Source of the DNA: Candidatus Cloacimonadota bacterium
GTDB lineage: Bacteria > Cloacimonadota > Cloacimonadia > Cloacimonadales > JAIOQZ01
Reading direction: 5' to 3'
NCBI GenBank assembly: GCA_021108395.1
Contig: JAIOQZ010000023.1
Span: forward strand, 62,001-126,000
DNA length: 64,000 nucleotides
The translations under genes and the position numbers were made by a program. Shown in pieces: positions 7,470 through 16,329 of this stretch. Each line of letters opens with the position of its first letter. Positions within the stretch are counted from its first letter, which is position 1. The notes under the pieces are model-generated. The model was given only the letters and a program-made list of their open reading frames with translations. It was not told the origin of the DNA and ran no database searches.

Positions 7470-8303
7470 CTAATAGTGATATACCGCCTTCACATCCTGC
7501 GCCTGCAATCCCTTGTCGTTTGTCACCAGCCGGAACTCGAAAATCTGCTCACGGTTTGGCAGATAATACGGGTCGAGGTTGGCCGGAAGCTGTGAGTAGT
7601 GCAGAAACGCTGTCTCATAAGGTGAATCATCGCGGCGGGAGTCGAGTATCCACATATCGCGGGAGATGTGCTTCATATAGCGCACGAAACCAAACCCCTT
7701 TTCCTGGTTCCACATGTAGCAGACTCCACGAACAAGACTGTTCTCTTCTCCCCAGGCTGCCGGTTCTTCAAAGAGGTCATCCTCGGTGCGCAGTAGATTG
7801 GGGATAATGTATCCAGAGGTGAAGTAGTCGGCTTCTTTGCGCAAGTCTCGCGAGACGTTCTGGAAGGCCACAACCTCCACGCGACAGCCACGACTCTGCA
7901 ACGCTCGCACCACCTGCACGAAGTCGCCGTCGCCGGTGGCCATGAGCACATAGTCAAGCCGCTCGGACTGCATGAGCGCGTCCACGGCCATGTCGAGGTC
8001 AGCATTGGACTTGGTGTGGACGACGCCGTGTTCATCGCGGAAGCGGCGCACTTTCTTTTCGATTACCTTATAGCCGTAGTCGCGCAGCACGGCGTGAAAG
8101 CTGCGAGCCTTGCGGTTGTAGTCAGGGTTGCGCCCTGCTTCTTCTTCATCAAAGGCGAGATATACATTCAGGCGCATGGCGGTGCCCTGTCCACGACAGG
8201 CGAACTCTCGCAAGATGTCGTATTGCAGGCCAAACCCGCCCGACATGCCGATGTTGGATGCGTCCACATACACACCGACGCGTTGTACTTGACTTCTGTC
8301 CAT
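7470..8303 (-). CDS. NYN-domain (LabA/DUF88-like) putative ribonuclease with C-terminal cold-shock-like domain
   Basis: 277 aa. Residues about 8-165 are a NYN/PIN-like domain with the acidic positions expected of that nuclease fold: VGVYVDASNIG, SNADLDMAVDAL and MATGDGDFVQVVRAL. Residues about 195-277 look like a cold-shock OB fold (GVCYMWNQEKGFGFVRY, then FLHYSQLPANL), which binds single-stranded RNA. The pairing suggests an RNA-processing enzyme. The start is 8303, not the ATG at 8315, because GGAGGA (8308-8313) lies between them. It follows lepA by 17 bp, so it is probably cotranscribed with it. Confidence 0.85.
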   Translation of the reverse strand: MDRSQVQRVGVYVDASNIGMSGGFGLQYDILREFACRGQGTAMRLNVYLAFDEEEAGRNPDYNRKARSFHAVLRDYGYKVIEKKVRRFRDEHGVVHTKSNADLDMAVDALMQSERLDYVLMATGDGDFVQVVRALQSRGCRVEVVAFQNVSRDLRKEADYFTSGYIIPNLLRTEDDLFEEPAAWGEENSLVRGVCYMWNQEKGFGFVRYMKHISRDMWILDSRRDDSPYETAFLHYSQLPANLDPYYLPNREQIFEFRLVTNDKGLQAQDVKAVYHY

Positions 8304-8320
8304 AATATCCTCCATAATTA

Positions 8321-10108
8321 TTAAGTTCTGTCCGCTCTAAGCACAGACAGAAACGCCTCTTGCGGCACCGCTACCGATCCGATTTCCTTCATACGCTTTT
8401 TGCCCGCTTTTTGTTTTTCGAGCAGCTTTTTCTTGCGTGTGATGTCGCCGCCGTAGCACTTGGCGGTCACATTCTTGCGCATGGCGTTGATGGTGGAGCG
8501 GGCAATGATCTTTGAGCCAATCGATGCTTGCAGGGCGATTTTGAACAGGTGACGCGGGATTTCGTCCCGCAGCGTTTCGGTGACGGCTTTGCCCCAGGGA
8601 TGGGCTTTTTCTTCGTGACACATGAAGCTCATCGCATCCACACGCTCGCCGTTGATCATGATATCGACCTTGACGATGGGGGCGGGGCGCATATCGCGAA
8701 ACGAGTAGTCGAGCGAGGCATAGCCGCGGCTCACCGATTTCAGTTTGTCGAAAAAATCGAAAATAATTTCAAGAAGCGGCAGCTCGTAATGGAGCGCCAC
8801 TCGTTTTTCATCGATGTACTGCATGTCCTTTTGTGTTCCGCGGCGTTCCTGGGCCAATTGCATGATATTGCCCACAAACTGATTGGGAACGATGATTTCG
8901 ACGTTCATGATCGGTTCGAGTATGCGCAGGATTCTAACAGGATCGGGCATCTCGACTGGGTTGTTGATCTCAATGTTTGTGCCGTCGGTGAGAAAGATCT
9001 GAAAGCGAACGCTGGGCGTTGTGGTGATGATGCCGCAGTTATATTCGCGCAGCAGCCGCTCCTTGACGATTTCGAGGTGCAGCATGCCCAGGAAGCCACA
9101 GCGGAAACCGTGCCCCAGCGCCATGCTGCTTTCTTTTTCATAGGTGATGCTGGCGTCGTTCAGTTTGAGCTTGGCCAGGCTGTCGCGCAGAACCACGTAG
9201 TCTTCTTTGGCCAGAGGGAACAGCCCCGAATAAACCATCGGCTTGGGTTCTTTGTAGCCGGCCAGCGGCCCTTCGCATCTGTTGTCGTCGAGGGTGATGG
9301 TGTCGCCAACGCGGGCGTCGGAGACATCTTTGATCGAGGCGATGATGTAGCCCACCTCACCGGCGCGAAGCTCTTTGCCGGGGTGCAAACCCAGCCCCAC
9401 CGCGCCTATCTCCTCGATGTCGTTGGCGCTGCCGGATGCCCAGAAATGGATGGTGTCGCCGCGCCGCAGAACTCCGTCGTACATGCGCACCAGCACGATG
9501 ACACCCCGATAAACGTCATAGAAGCTATCGAAGACGAGGGCGCGAACCGGCGCTTCGTCATCACCGCTGGGAGCGGGGACGCGCGCCACGATGCCCGCCA
9601 GCAGTTCACTCACGCCCTGGCCGGTCTTGGCGCTCAGTTTGAACACGCTTTCATCGTCCACGCCCAGCGTTTCGGCCAGCTCGTGAACCGTACCTTCGAT
9701 GTCGGCGGCGGGCATGTCGATTTTGTTTATGACCGGTATGATTTCGAGATTGTGCTCCATGGCCTGGTAGAGGTTGCTCATGGTTTGCGCCTCGATGCCC
9801 TGGCTGGCGTCAACTACCAGCAGAGCGCCCTCACAGGAGGCCAGCGAACGCGACACCTCATAGCCGAAATCTACATGACCGGGCGTGTCGATGAGGTTGA
9901 ACTCATAAGTTTGCCCGTCGAGTTCATAATCCATGCGCACGGCATGAGATTTGATAGTGATGCCCTTTTCGCGCTCGAGTTCCATGTCGTCTAACACTTG
10001 CGCAGCACCCCTTTCGACCACATGCGTCTCTTCGAGAATGCGGTCGGCCAGGGTTGACTTGCCGTGGTCGATATGCGCGATGATGCAGAAGTTGCGAATG
10101 TTCTTCAT
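8321..10108 (-). CDS. lepA: Elongation factor 4 (ribosome back-translocase LepA)
   Basis: A translational GTPase with the LepA domain order. G1 is AHIDHGKSTLADRILE, G3 is DTPGHVDFGYEV, G4 is NKIDMP, followed by domain II, EF-G-like domains and the LepA-specific C-terminus (GGDITRKKKLLEKQKAGKKRMK). About 595 aa, normal for the family. The start is placed at MKNIRNFCI (10108) because AAAGGA lies a suitable distance upstream; the ATG at 10132 has no such site. A TTGACA-17-TAAATG promoter is visible at 10130-10158. Confidence 0.97.
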   Translation of the reverse strand: MKNIRNFCIIAHIDHGKSTLADRILEETHVVERGAAQVLDDMELEREKGITIKSHAVRMDYELDGQTYEFNLIDTPGHVDFGYEVSRSLASCEGALLVVDASQGIEAQTMSNLYQAMEHNLEIIPVINKIDMPAADIEGTVHELAETLGVDDESVFKLSAKTGQGVSELLAGIVARVPAPSGDDEAPVRALVFDSFYDVYRGVIVLVRMYDGVLRRGDTIHFWASGSANDIEEIGAVGLGLHPGKELRAGEVGYIIASIKDVSDARVGDTITLDDNRCEGPLAGYKEPKPMVYSGLFPLAKEDYVVLRDSLAKLKLNDASITYEKESSMALGHGFRCGFLGMLHLEIVKERLLREYNCGIITTTPSVRFQIFLTDGTNIEINNPVEMPDPVRILRILEPIMNVEIIVPNQFVGNIMQLAQERRGTQKDMQYIDEKRVALHYELPLLEIIFDFFDKLKSVSRGYASLDYSFRDMRPAPIVKVDIMINGERVDAMSFMCHEEKAHPWGKAVTETLRDEIPRHLFKIALQASIGSKIIARSTINAMRKNVTAKCYGGDITRKKKLLEKQKAGKKRMKEIGSVAVPQEAFLSVLRADRT

Positions 10109-10129
10109 AACAGCTATTCCTTTGTCTGT

Positions 10130-10158
10130 CATTTAAGGCGATGGAGCGAAGTTGTCAA
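10130..10158 (-). promoter_or_regulatory. Sigma-70-like promoter of lepA
   Basis: On the minus strand TTGACA (10158 to 10153) is followed after 17 bases by TAAATG (10135 to 10130), about 20 bases before the chosen lepA ATG. Its divergent partner for etfA is at 10324. Confidence 0.45.
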
Positions 10159-10323
10159 CGATTTTACGCGAGGCTGGCCTTCGTATCGGGTATCTGAAAG
10201 ATATCGCTACGAAGGTGACGGGCTGTAGAGCCGACACAAGCGCAAAGCAATTGCTCATTTCCAGGCAAAAATAAAGACAAAGACAGAAAAATACCGAAAA
10301 TCGCCGATGAAAAAGGAAAATTC

Positions 10324-10352
10324 TTGACAACCGTCTTCGTGTTAGCTATCAA
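10324..10352 (+). promoter_or_regulatory. Sigma-70-like promoter of the ferredoxin-etfA operon
   Basis: TTGACA (10324-10329), a 17-base spacer and TATCAA (10347-10352) precede the ferredoxin-EtfA gene by about 75 bases. The region 10159-10323 is AT-rich and noncoding on both strands as far as I can see. Confidence 0.45.
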
Positions 10353-10357
10353 GAAAA

Positions 10358-10402
10358 TTGACAGAGAGGCGGGTCGATTCGCAGGCCTTCTGTCTCTGTC
10401 AA
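10358..10402 (+). promoter_or_regulatory. Ten-base inverted repeat in the etfA leader
   Basis: TTGACAGAGA at 10358-10367 is the exact inverse complement of TCTCTGTCAA at 10393-10402. It lies just after the proposed -10 and 27 bases before the ATG, so it is either an operator overlapping the transcription start or a leader hairpin with a 25-base loop. Confidence 0.45.
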
Positions 10403-10428
10403 CATTCAGGTAAGGTTATGGAGTATTA

Positions 10429-11607
10429 ATGATTGAAGTGATAGTTGACAAATGTGTAGGGTGTGGCCTGTGCGTTAAATCCTGCGCATACGACGCGATT
10501 GTAATGGTGGACAAAATCGCCGAAATCGATACTGAGAAATGTACATTGTGCGGCGCGTGCGTAAGCGCTTGCACCTTCGACGCAATTTTTATTCGCAAGC
10601 AAGGCCGCCACGTTGTGGACAAAGAAGCCTACAAGGGCGTGTGGGTCTTTGCCGAGCTGCATAACTGCCAGATAGCGCCGGTGGGGCTCGAGCTTCTGGG
10701 CAAAGGCCGCGAGTTGGCCGACCAGCTCGAGAGCGAGCTCACCGCTGTTCTGCTGGGGCACGATGTCGAGCCTCTGGCCGACGAACTCATCGCCTATGGC
10801 GCCGACAAGGTCATCATGGTTGACGACGAAGCGCTGGGCGACTTCCTCGACGCGCCATACACCGAAGCATTCACCCGCCTGGCCGAGACATACAAGCCGG
10901 AGGTTATTCTGGCCGGCGCCACCAACGTGGGGCGTTCGTTCATTCCGCGGGTGGCTGTGCGCCTACAGACCGGCCTCACCGCCGACTGCACCGGCCTCGA
11001 AATTGACCGCGAGTCGGGCAACCTGTTACAGACGCGCCCGGCGTTCGGCGGCAACATCATGGCCACCATCGTCACTCCCGACCACCGCCCCCAGATGGCC
11101 ACCGTGCGCCACAAGGTGATGGACCCGCTGTCCCGCGATGACAACCGCTCGGGCACGGTCGTGGTCGAAGAGATGGACTTCGACGAGACCCGTACCCGCT
11201 ACATCGAGCACGTCGAAGATGAGTCGCAGGCGGTCAATATCGCCGAAGCAGACTTCGTTGTCTCGGGCGGACGCGGCATGAAAGACCCGAAGAACTTCCA
11301 TCTCATCGAGACGCTGGCCCAGCACCTCGAAGGCGCTGTGGGCGCATCGCGCGCCGCCGTGGACGCCGAGTGGATACCATATGCGCACCAGGTGGGGCAA
11401 ACCGGCAAGACCATCAAGCCGAAAGTCTATGTTGCCTGCGGCATATCGGGGGCCATTCAGCATCTGGCCGGTATGCAGTCATCCGACTACATCATCGCCA
11501 TCAACAAAGACCCGGACGCGCCCATCTTCCATGTGGCCGACCTGGGCATCGTGGGCGACATATTTGAAGTGTTGCCATTGCTGAACAAAAGGTTCGACAA
11601 CGCATGA
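10429..11607 (+). CDS. etfA: Electron transfer flavoprotein alpha subunit with N-terminal 2[4Fe-4S] ferredoxin domain
   Basis: 392 aa. Residues 1-60 carry two classical iron-sulphur sets, CVGCGLCVKSCAYDAI and CTLCGACVSACTFDAI. The remainder is EtfA, with the FAD-binding end CGISGAIQHLAGMQSSDYII and NKDPDAPIFHVADLGIVGD. Ferredoxin-fused EtfA is known from anaerobes, where the EtfAB pair passes electrons between acyl-CoA or lactate-type dehydrogenases and ferredoxin or NAD. The usual upstream etfB is absent; the gene begins its own operon. Its TGA overlaps the ATG of the amidohydrolase. Confidence 0.92.
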   Translation: MIEVIVDKCVGCGLCVKSCAYDAIVMVDKIAEIDTEKCTLCGACVSACTFDAIFIRKQGRHVVDKEAYKGVWVFAELHNCQIAPVGLELLGKGRELADQLESELTAVLLGHDVEPLADELIAYGADKVIMVDDEALGDFLDAPYTEAFTRLAETYKPEVILAGATNVGRSFIPRVAVRLQTGLTADCTGLEIDRESGNLLQTRPAFGGNIMATIVTPDHRPQMATVRHKVMDPLSRDDNRSGTVVVEEMDFDETRTRYIEHVEDESQAVNIAEADFVVSGGRGMKDPKNFHLIETLAQHLEGAVGASRAAVDAEWIPYAHQVGQTGKTIKPKVYVACGISGAIQHLAGMQSSDYIIAINKDPDAPIFHVADLGIVGDIFEVLPLLNKRFDNA

Positions 11608-12812
11608 GAATTTGTGCTCCGCTTGTTGTAAGGTGCCCCGATCAGGTGGTGAGCGACGGTAGCGTACGGCTTGTCAGCTCTTTTCTCAAGCCCGATGCGG
11701 CCGACCTGACACTTGAAAACGCGGTGGTGATGCCGCCGTTCATCAACTCGCATGACCACCTCGTGGGCAACTGGTATCCGCGCTCCGGCGAAAACCGTCC
11801 CTATGTGAATTCGCACATCTGGGTGGAAGACATGAAGAAGTCGGCCTCTTACCGTGAACGTAACAAGGTGTGGATTAACGATGGCTCGTTCCGCCTTCAC
11901 AAGGGCAACGCCAGGCTCATCGTTGCCCTGGGCGTTTACAAGAACGTGTTCAGCGGCGTAGGCGTTGTGCAGGATCACGCGCCCAACCAGGACGACTCCT
12001 ATTACCAGGGCTGGCCCATCCGCATTCTACAGGAATACCGCCAGGCGCATTCCGTCACCCTGAACAACTGGTGGGGCGGCGGCAGCCTCGAAGACGAGAT
12101 GGACAACACCGATGGCAACATGCCGTTCATTACCCATCTGGGCGAAGGCACAGACGAGGTGACACGCGGTGAGTTCGAGGAGCTCGCCTCGATGGGACTG
12201 CTGCGCGCCAACACTGTCATCGTTCACGGCGTAGCGCTTACTGACAGCGAACTGGCCCGCGTGGCCGAGGCCGGCGCCACCGTCTGCTGGTGTCCGGCGT
12301 CAAACGAATATCTGCTTGGCCGACATCTCGATGTGGCCGCTTGCAGGCGTCACGGCGTCAACATCGTTTTGGGCACCGACTCGACACAGTCCGGCTCGGC
12401 GAACCTGTTCAGTGAACTGCGCGAGGCACACAAACACGAACCTGAAGTGCCCGCCGCAGAACTCTTTGCAATGATAAGCGTTAACGCCAGACGCGCTATG
12501 TTCCTGGACGACTTGCACGGTGCGCTGAAGCCAGAGACGCCCCACCTGCTGGCGTTGCGCCGCCGTCACGAAGACCCCTTCGAGAACCTGCTGCACGTTG
12601 GCATGGAAGACGTGCTGCTGCATGTGTATGCCGGTCGCCCCGTATATGGCCTGGCGCGCTACCTTGATCGCTTCGCCATCGACGCAGCCGACTACGGTTT
12701 CTTCTCTCTGAACGGCGAAGAACGCTTCGTCGCCGGGCATCCAGCGCAAACCATGCAAACCATCGACTCATTGTTAGGCTATCATAAGACTTTTCCATTC
12801 CTTCCCTTCTGA
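11604..12812 (+). CDS. Amidohydrolase-superfamily metal-dependent hydrolase
   Basis: 402 aa. The metal-site pattern of cyclic-amidine deaminases and chlorohydrolases is present: the HxH pair in NSHDH (H50, H52), FITHLGEG, VIVHGVAL and the late aspartate in LGTDSTQSG. The substrate is unknown. The start overlaps the etfA stop (ATGA) and queE follows after 3 bp, so it is translated with them. Deaminases of this superfamily act on guanine, cytosine, adenosine, S-adenosylhomocysteine and aminodeoxyfutalosine; I cannot choose among these. No signal peptide, so it is cytoplasmic. Confidence 0.82.
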   Translation: MRICAPLVVRCPDQVVSDGSVRLVSSFLKPDAADLTLENAVVMPPFINSHDHLVGNWYPRSGENRPYVNSHIWVEDMKKSASYRERNKVWINDGSFRLHKGNARLIVALGVYKNVFSGVGVVQDHAPNQDDSYYQGWPIRILQEYRQAHSVTLNNWWGGGSLEDEMDNTDGNMPFITHLGEGTDEVTRGEFEELASMGLLRANTVIVHGVALTDSELARVAEAGATVCWCPASNEYLLGRHLDVAACRRHGVNIVLGTDSTQSGSANLFSELREAHKHEPEVPAAELFAMISVNARRAMFLDDLHGALKPETPHLLALRRRHEDPFENLLHVGMEDVLLHVYAGRPVYGLARYLDRFAIDAADYGFFSLNGEERFVAGHPAQTMQTIDSLLGYHKTFPFLPF

Positions 12813-12815
12813 GCG

Positions 12816-13487
12816 ATGTCCGACCACCTGCATTCCCCGCCCGCAAAGCCTCTGGCCCTGTCGGAGCTGTTCTGCTCGCTACAGGGTGAATCCACCTGGG
12901 CCGGCCTGCCGTGCGTGTTTGTGCGCCTGGCCGGATGCAATCTGCGTTGCCGCTGGTGCGACACCCGACACGGCTACGACATCGTCATGCACCGCACCCC
13001 GGAGCAAATCATCGAGCTGGTGCGCCAGTGGGAGCCGGTGCGGCTGGTGGAAATCACCGGTGGAGAGCCGCTCTTGCAGAGTGGCGTCATCGACTTGATG
13101 AATCGCCTGCTGGCCGCCGATTACACGGTGCTGCTGGAGACCAACGGCTCGCTGCCGCTGGATGCCGTGCCCGACGGCGTGGTGCGCATCTGTGACGTGA
13201 AATGCCCCGGCAGCGGCGAGGAAGACAGCTTTCTGGACGCCAACCTCGAGGCGCTACGTCCCAGCCGCGACCAACTCAAGTTTGTGCTGGCCAACCGCGA
13301 CGACTACCTGTTCGCCCGTCGGTTCATTCAGCGGGCGCCGGACGGCCTCGAGTGCCTGTTCTCGCCCGTGCACGGCCTGCTCGAACCAAGCGCCCTGGCC
13401 GACTGGATAGTCGAAGACCGGCTGCCGGTGCGCCTCCAGCTTCAGTTGCACAAGCTCATTTGGGGAGCGGACGCGAGGGGCGTATGA
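12816..13487 (+). CDS. queE: 7-carboxy-7-deazaguanine synthase
   Basis: A radical SAM enzyme of queuosine synthesis that converts 6-carboxytetrahydropterin to 7-carboxy-7-deazaguanine. It has the CxxxCxxC cluster site (C41, C45, C48 in CNLRCRWCD), the FCSLQGESTWAGLPCVFVRLAG start typical of QueE, and EITGGEPLLQ. 223 aa matches the family. Other queuosine genes are not in the window. Its stop overlaps the ispG start (ATGA). Confidence 0.93.
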   Translation: MSDHLHSPPAKPLALSELFCSLQGESTWAGLPCVFVRLAGCNLRCRWCDTRHGYDIVMHRTPEQIIELVRQWEPVRLVEITGGEPLLQSGVIDLMNRLLAADYTVLLETNGSLPLDAVPDGVVRICDVKCPGSGEEDSFLDANLEALRPSRDQLKFVLANRDDYLFARRFIQRAPDGLECLFSPVHGLLEPSALADWIVEDRLPVRLQLQLHKLIWGADARGV

Positions 13488-14560
13488 GTGGGCGCAAAGA
13501 CCTTTTAACTCCACGGCGGCACACCCGACGCATCCTGCTGGGCGACGTGCCCATTGGCGCAGGCAGCCCTATCAGCATCCAGTCGATGACCAACACCAGC
13601 GACACCGCCGCCACCATCGCCCAGATAGAGGCGCTGGCCGCCGCCGGCTGCGACATCGTGCGGGTGGCCGTGCCGGATATGGGGGTCGCCGAAGCCTTGC
13701 CACGCATCCTCGCTGCCGCGCCGGTGCCCATCATCGCCGACATCCACTTTGACCACAAATTGGCGCTGGCTTCGCTCGTTGCCGGCGTTCACGGCCTGCG
13801 CCTGAACCCCGGCAACATCGGCGGGGCAGACAAGGTGCGCGAGGTGGTGGCCGCCGCGCGCGAACGCCAGGTTCCCATCCGCATCGGCGTCAATGCCGGT
13901 TCGCTGGACAAGCATCTGCTACAGCGCTACGGCGTTACCCCACAGGCGCTTGTCGAGAGCGCTCTGGCGCATGTGAAGCTGCTCGAAAACGCCGGCTACC
14001 ATGAAATGAAGCTTTCTGTGAAGGCGAGCAACGTACCGCTCACTGTGGCGGCCTACCGCCTGCTTGCCCAGCGGGTGGACTACCCACTGCACCTCGGCGT
14101 CACCGAGGCCGGCACCGCTTACCAGGGAATCATCAAGAGCGCGGTGGGCATCGGCACGCTGCTGGCCGAGGGCATCGGCGACACCATCCGCGTTTCGCTC
14201 ACCGGTGACCCCCTGCAAGAGGCGCCCGCGGCGCGAGGCATCCTGCGCTCGCTGGGGTTGCGTAGCGGACTCGAAATCATTGCCTGTCCCACCTGTGGCC
14301 GCACGCAGATAGACCTGGTGCGCCTTACCAACGCCGTCGAAGCCCGCCTGACGCCTTGGCGCGACGTGGATATTACCGTCGCGGTGATGGGCTGCGTGGT
14401 CAACGGGCCAGGGGAGGCCCGCGAGGCCGACTATGGCATTGCCGGCGGCAGTGGCGAGGGGCTGCTGTTCCGCCGTGGCGAGATTGTGGCCAAAGTGCCC
14501 GAAAGCCAACTGGTTGACGCGCTGCTGGAGCTGATCGAGGCGCACACGCCGGCGCCATGA
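13484..14560 (+). CDS. ispG: 4-hydroxy-3-methylbut-2-enyl diphosphate synthase
   Basis: The [4Fe-4S] enzyme that converts methylerythritol cyclodiphosphate to HMBPP in the non-mevalonate isoprenoid pathway. 358 aa, the short bacterial form. Motifs: SIQSMTNTSDTAAT near the N-terminus, GLRLNPGNIG, and the cluster cysteines in CPTCGRTQIDL and MGCVVNGPGEAREADYGIAGG. The frame is open further upstream, but the true start is the ATG at 13484 overlapping the queE stop, preceded by GAGGGG. Confidence 0.96.
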   Translation: MSGRKDLLTPRRHTRRILLGDVPIGAGSPISIQSMTNTSDTAATIAQIEALAAAGCDIVRVAVPDMGVAEALPRILAAAPVPIIADIHFDHKLALASLVAGVHGLRLNPGNIGGADKVREVVAAARERQVPIRIGVNAGSLDKHLLQRYGVTPQALVESALAHVKLLENAGYHEMKLSVKASNVPLTVAAYRLLAQRVDYPLHLGVTEAGTAYQGIIKSAVGIGTLLAEGIGDTIRVSLTGDPLQEAPAARGILRSLGLRSGLEIIACPTCGRTQIDLVRLTNAVEARLTPWRDVDITVAVMGCVVNGPGEAREADYGIAGGSGEGLLFRRGEIVAKVPESQLVDALLELIEAHTPAP

Positions 14561-16227
14561 AATTCACGCTTTTCACCTTGCTTATGCTGCCGGTTTGCCT
14601 GGCGGCACAGCTAATCATTTCCCAGCTCGAATTCGAGGGAAATCACCGTTTGAGCAGCCGTGAACTGGCGCGTGTGGTTGTCTCCCGCGAGGGTGAACCC
14701 TATGACCCCGTCGCCGTGCAGGGCGACACGCGTCGCATCGCCGAATATTACGCTAGTCGCGGGCATTACAACATTGAGGCGTTCACCCCGCGAGTGGAGC
14801 CGGGCAACCGGCGAGTGCGTATCACGTTCGTGGTGCGCGAGTTGGAGCCTGTGTTGCTGGATACGCTGCACATCAGCGGTACGCACGCCATCAGCGAAAG
14901 CCGCCTGCGCCCGATGATACGTGCCGACGATGTGCGCAGCCTGGACGACACCGACGCGCTGGTGCGGCGCATTCCGCAGCTCTATGCCGAACTCGGCTGG
15001 CTGTTCGCCCGCTGCACACTCGACTCGCTTGGCTGGGAGAACGGCCAAGCGGCCGCCTGGGTGCGGGTGGAGGAAGGCCCGGCGTGCAGACCGCGGCAGT
15101 GGCGATTCGAGGGCAACGATGTGACTCGCCCGGCCACCATCCTCAGGATTTCGCAGGCAGATCGCGTCGAGACGCTCACCCTGCCTCTGCTGTATCGCAT
15201 GGAGGAAAACCTGCGGCGCAAGGACTACATCCGCGAGGTGGAAGTGGTGCCGCTGGACGGGCAAACCGTGCTCTTTCGACTGCGCGAAGACCGCATGACG
15301 CATGTGTCGGCGGCGCTGGGATATAACAACGATGACAGCGGCGACGATACCCTCACCGGCTGGGTGCGGCTCGCCTTTCTCAACCTTTTTGGCGCCGACC
15401 GCGATCTGCGGCTGGACTGGCATCGCCTCTCGCATGACCGCTCGTCCATCGAGATGGCCTATCACGAGTCGGGGCCGCTGCGTTGGCCGGTGGCGGCAGA
15501 TGTGCGGCTGTTTCGTGAGGAGGTGGACTCGACATTCATCCACACCACCTTCGACACAGAGGTGTATGTGTTCACCCTCACCCAGCGGTTTGGCGTGTAT
15601 GCCGGTGTCGATGACTACATGCCGGGCTCCCGCAGGCCAAAGCTGATCGAGAAGGCCAGCTACAAAAAGGTCGGCGGTGTTTGGAGTTACAACGGCGAGG
15701 ACAATCTGGGCAACCCCTCGAGCGGCGACGCCGTCAGCATCCGCAGCTACTGGATATATCACCGCGAGGATGGCCAGGGGCGCGGCAAGACAGCCACCGA
15801 GTTCGACCTGGCGCACTACCAGCCGCTGGGGTTTGACTGGGTGCTGGCCTTGGGGCTGCATGGCCGCGGCTACGACACCAGCGACATCAGCGACTATGAA
15901 CGCTTCGAGATGGGTGGCGCCGCCAGTCTGCGCGGGTTCATCGAGAACCGCTTCGCCGGTCACCGCCTGGGGTGGGGCAGCCTCGAGTTGCGCCGCCTGC
16001 TGGGGCGAGACTCGCGCACCTTCATCTTTGCCGACTACGGGGCGGTGGAGTGGGCCGACGCCGAGGGCGAGCATCGGCAGATCGACCTGGCGGGCGTGGG
16101 TTTGGGGCTGCGCGTGATGACTCGCATCGGCCAGTTCCAGCTCGACTACGCGGTTGGCCACGACAGCGAGGGCTGGGGCGCGCCGCTGGATGGTTTCGTT
16201 CACTTCGGCATCGAAACGCGGCTGTAA
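14557..16227 (+). CDS. BamA/TamA-family outer membrane protein
   Basis: 556 aa with a signal peptide (residues 1-17). Two to three POTRA domains follow (LEFEGNHRLSSRELARVVV, LHISGTHAISESRLR, WRFEGNDVTRPATIL). A C-terminal 16-strand-type barrel starts near residue 250 and includes the LRGF motif (ASLRGFIENRFAG) diagnostic of the Omp85 superfamily. It is shorter than BamA (five POTRA domains), so it is more likely a TamA-like or lineage-specific Omp85 translocation or assembly protein. Its ATG overlaps the ispG stop. Confidence 0.88.
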   Translation: MKFTLFTLLMLPVCLAAQLIISQLEFEGNHRLSSRELARVVVSREGEPYDPVAVQGDTRRIAEYYASRGHYNIEAFTPRVEPGNRRVRITFVVRELEPVLLDTLHISGTHAISESRLRPMIRADDVRSLDDTDALVRRIPQLYAELGWLFARCTLDSLGWENGQAAAWVRVEEGPACRPRQWRFEGNDVTRPATILRISQADRVETLTLPLLYRMEENLRRKDYIREVEVVPLDGQTVLFRLREDRMTHVSAALGYNNDDSGDDTLTGWVRLAFLNLFGADRDLRLDWHRLSHDRSSIEMAYHESGPLRWPVAADVRLFREEVDSTFIHTTFDTEVYVFTLTQRFGVYAGVDDYMPGSRRPKLIEKASYKKVGGVWSYNGEDNLGNPSSGDAVSIRSYWIYHREDGQGRGKTATEFDLAHYQPLGFDWVLALGLHGRGYDTSDISDYERFEMGGAASLRGFIENRFAGHRLGWGSLELRRLLGRDSRTFIFADYGAVEWADAEGEHRQIDLAGVGLGLRVMTRIGQFQLDYAVGHDSEGWGAPLDGFVHFGIETRL

Positions 16228-16329
16228 GTCCGCCCGACACGTTTTCGCTTGTCATCCTCGCGCAAGAGGCTTACGCTGACGACAAATCCTGCATGAGAAG
16301 CTTGCGCGATTCAACAGAGAGGAGACCCG

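Noticed and set aside
8528-9994. 488-codon plus-strand frame opposite lepA
   Set aside because: Antisense to a highly conserved gene. The translation is low-complexity His/Val/Asp-rich text typical of antisense frames in GC-rich DNA.
13202-13483. N-terminal extension of ispG into queE
   Set aside because: The frame is open but the translation is Arg/Pro-rich and unlike IspG. The ATG at 13484 gives the normal start and length.
14611-16203. 530-codon minus-strand frame opposite the BamA-like gene
   Set aside because: Same reason: an antisense reading of a clear Omp85 protein, with no signals of its own.
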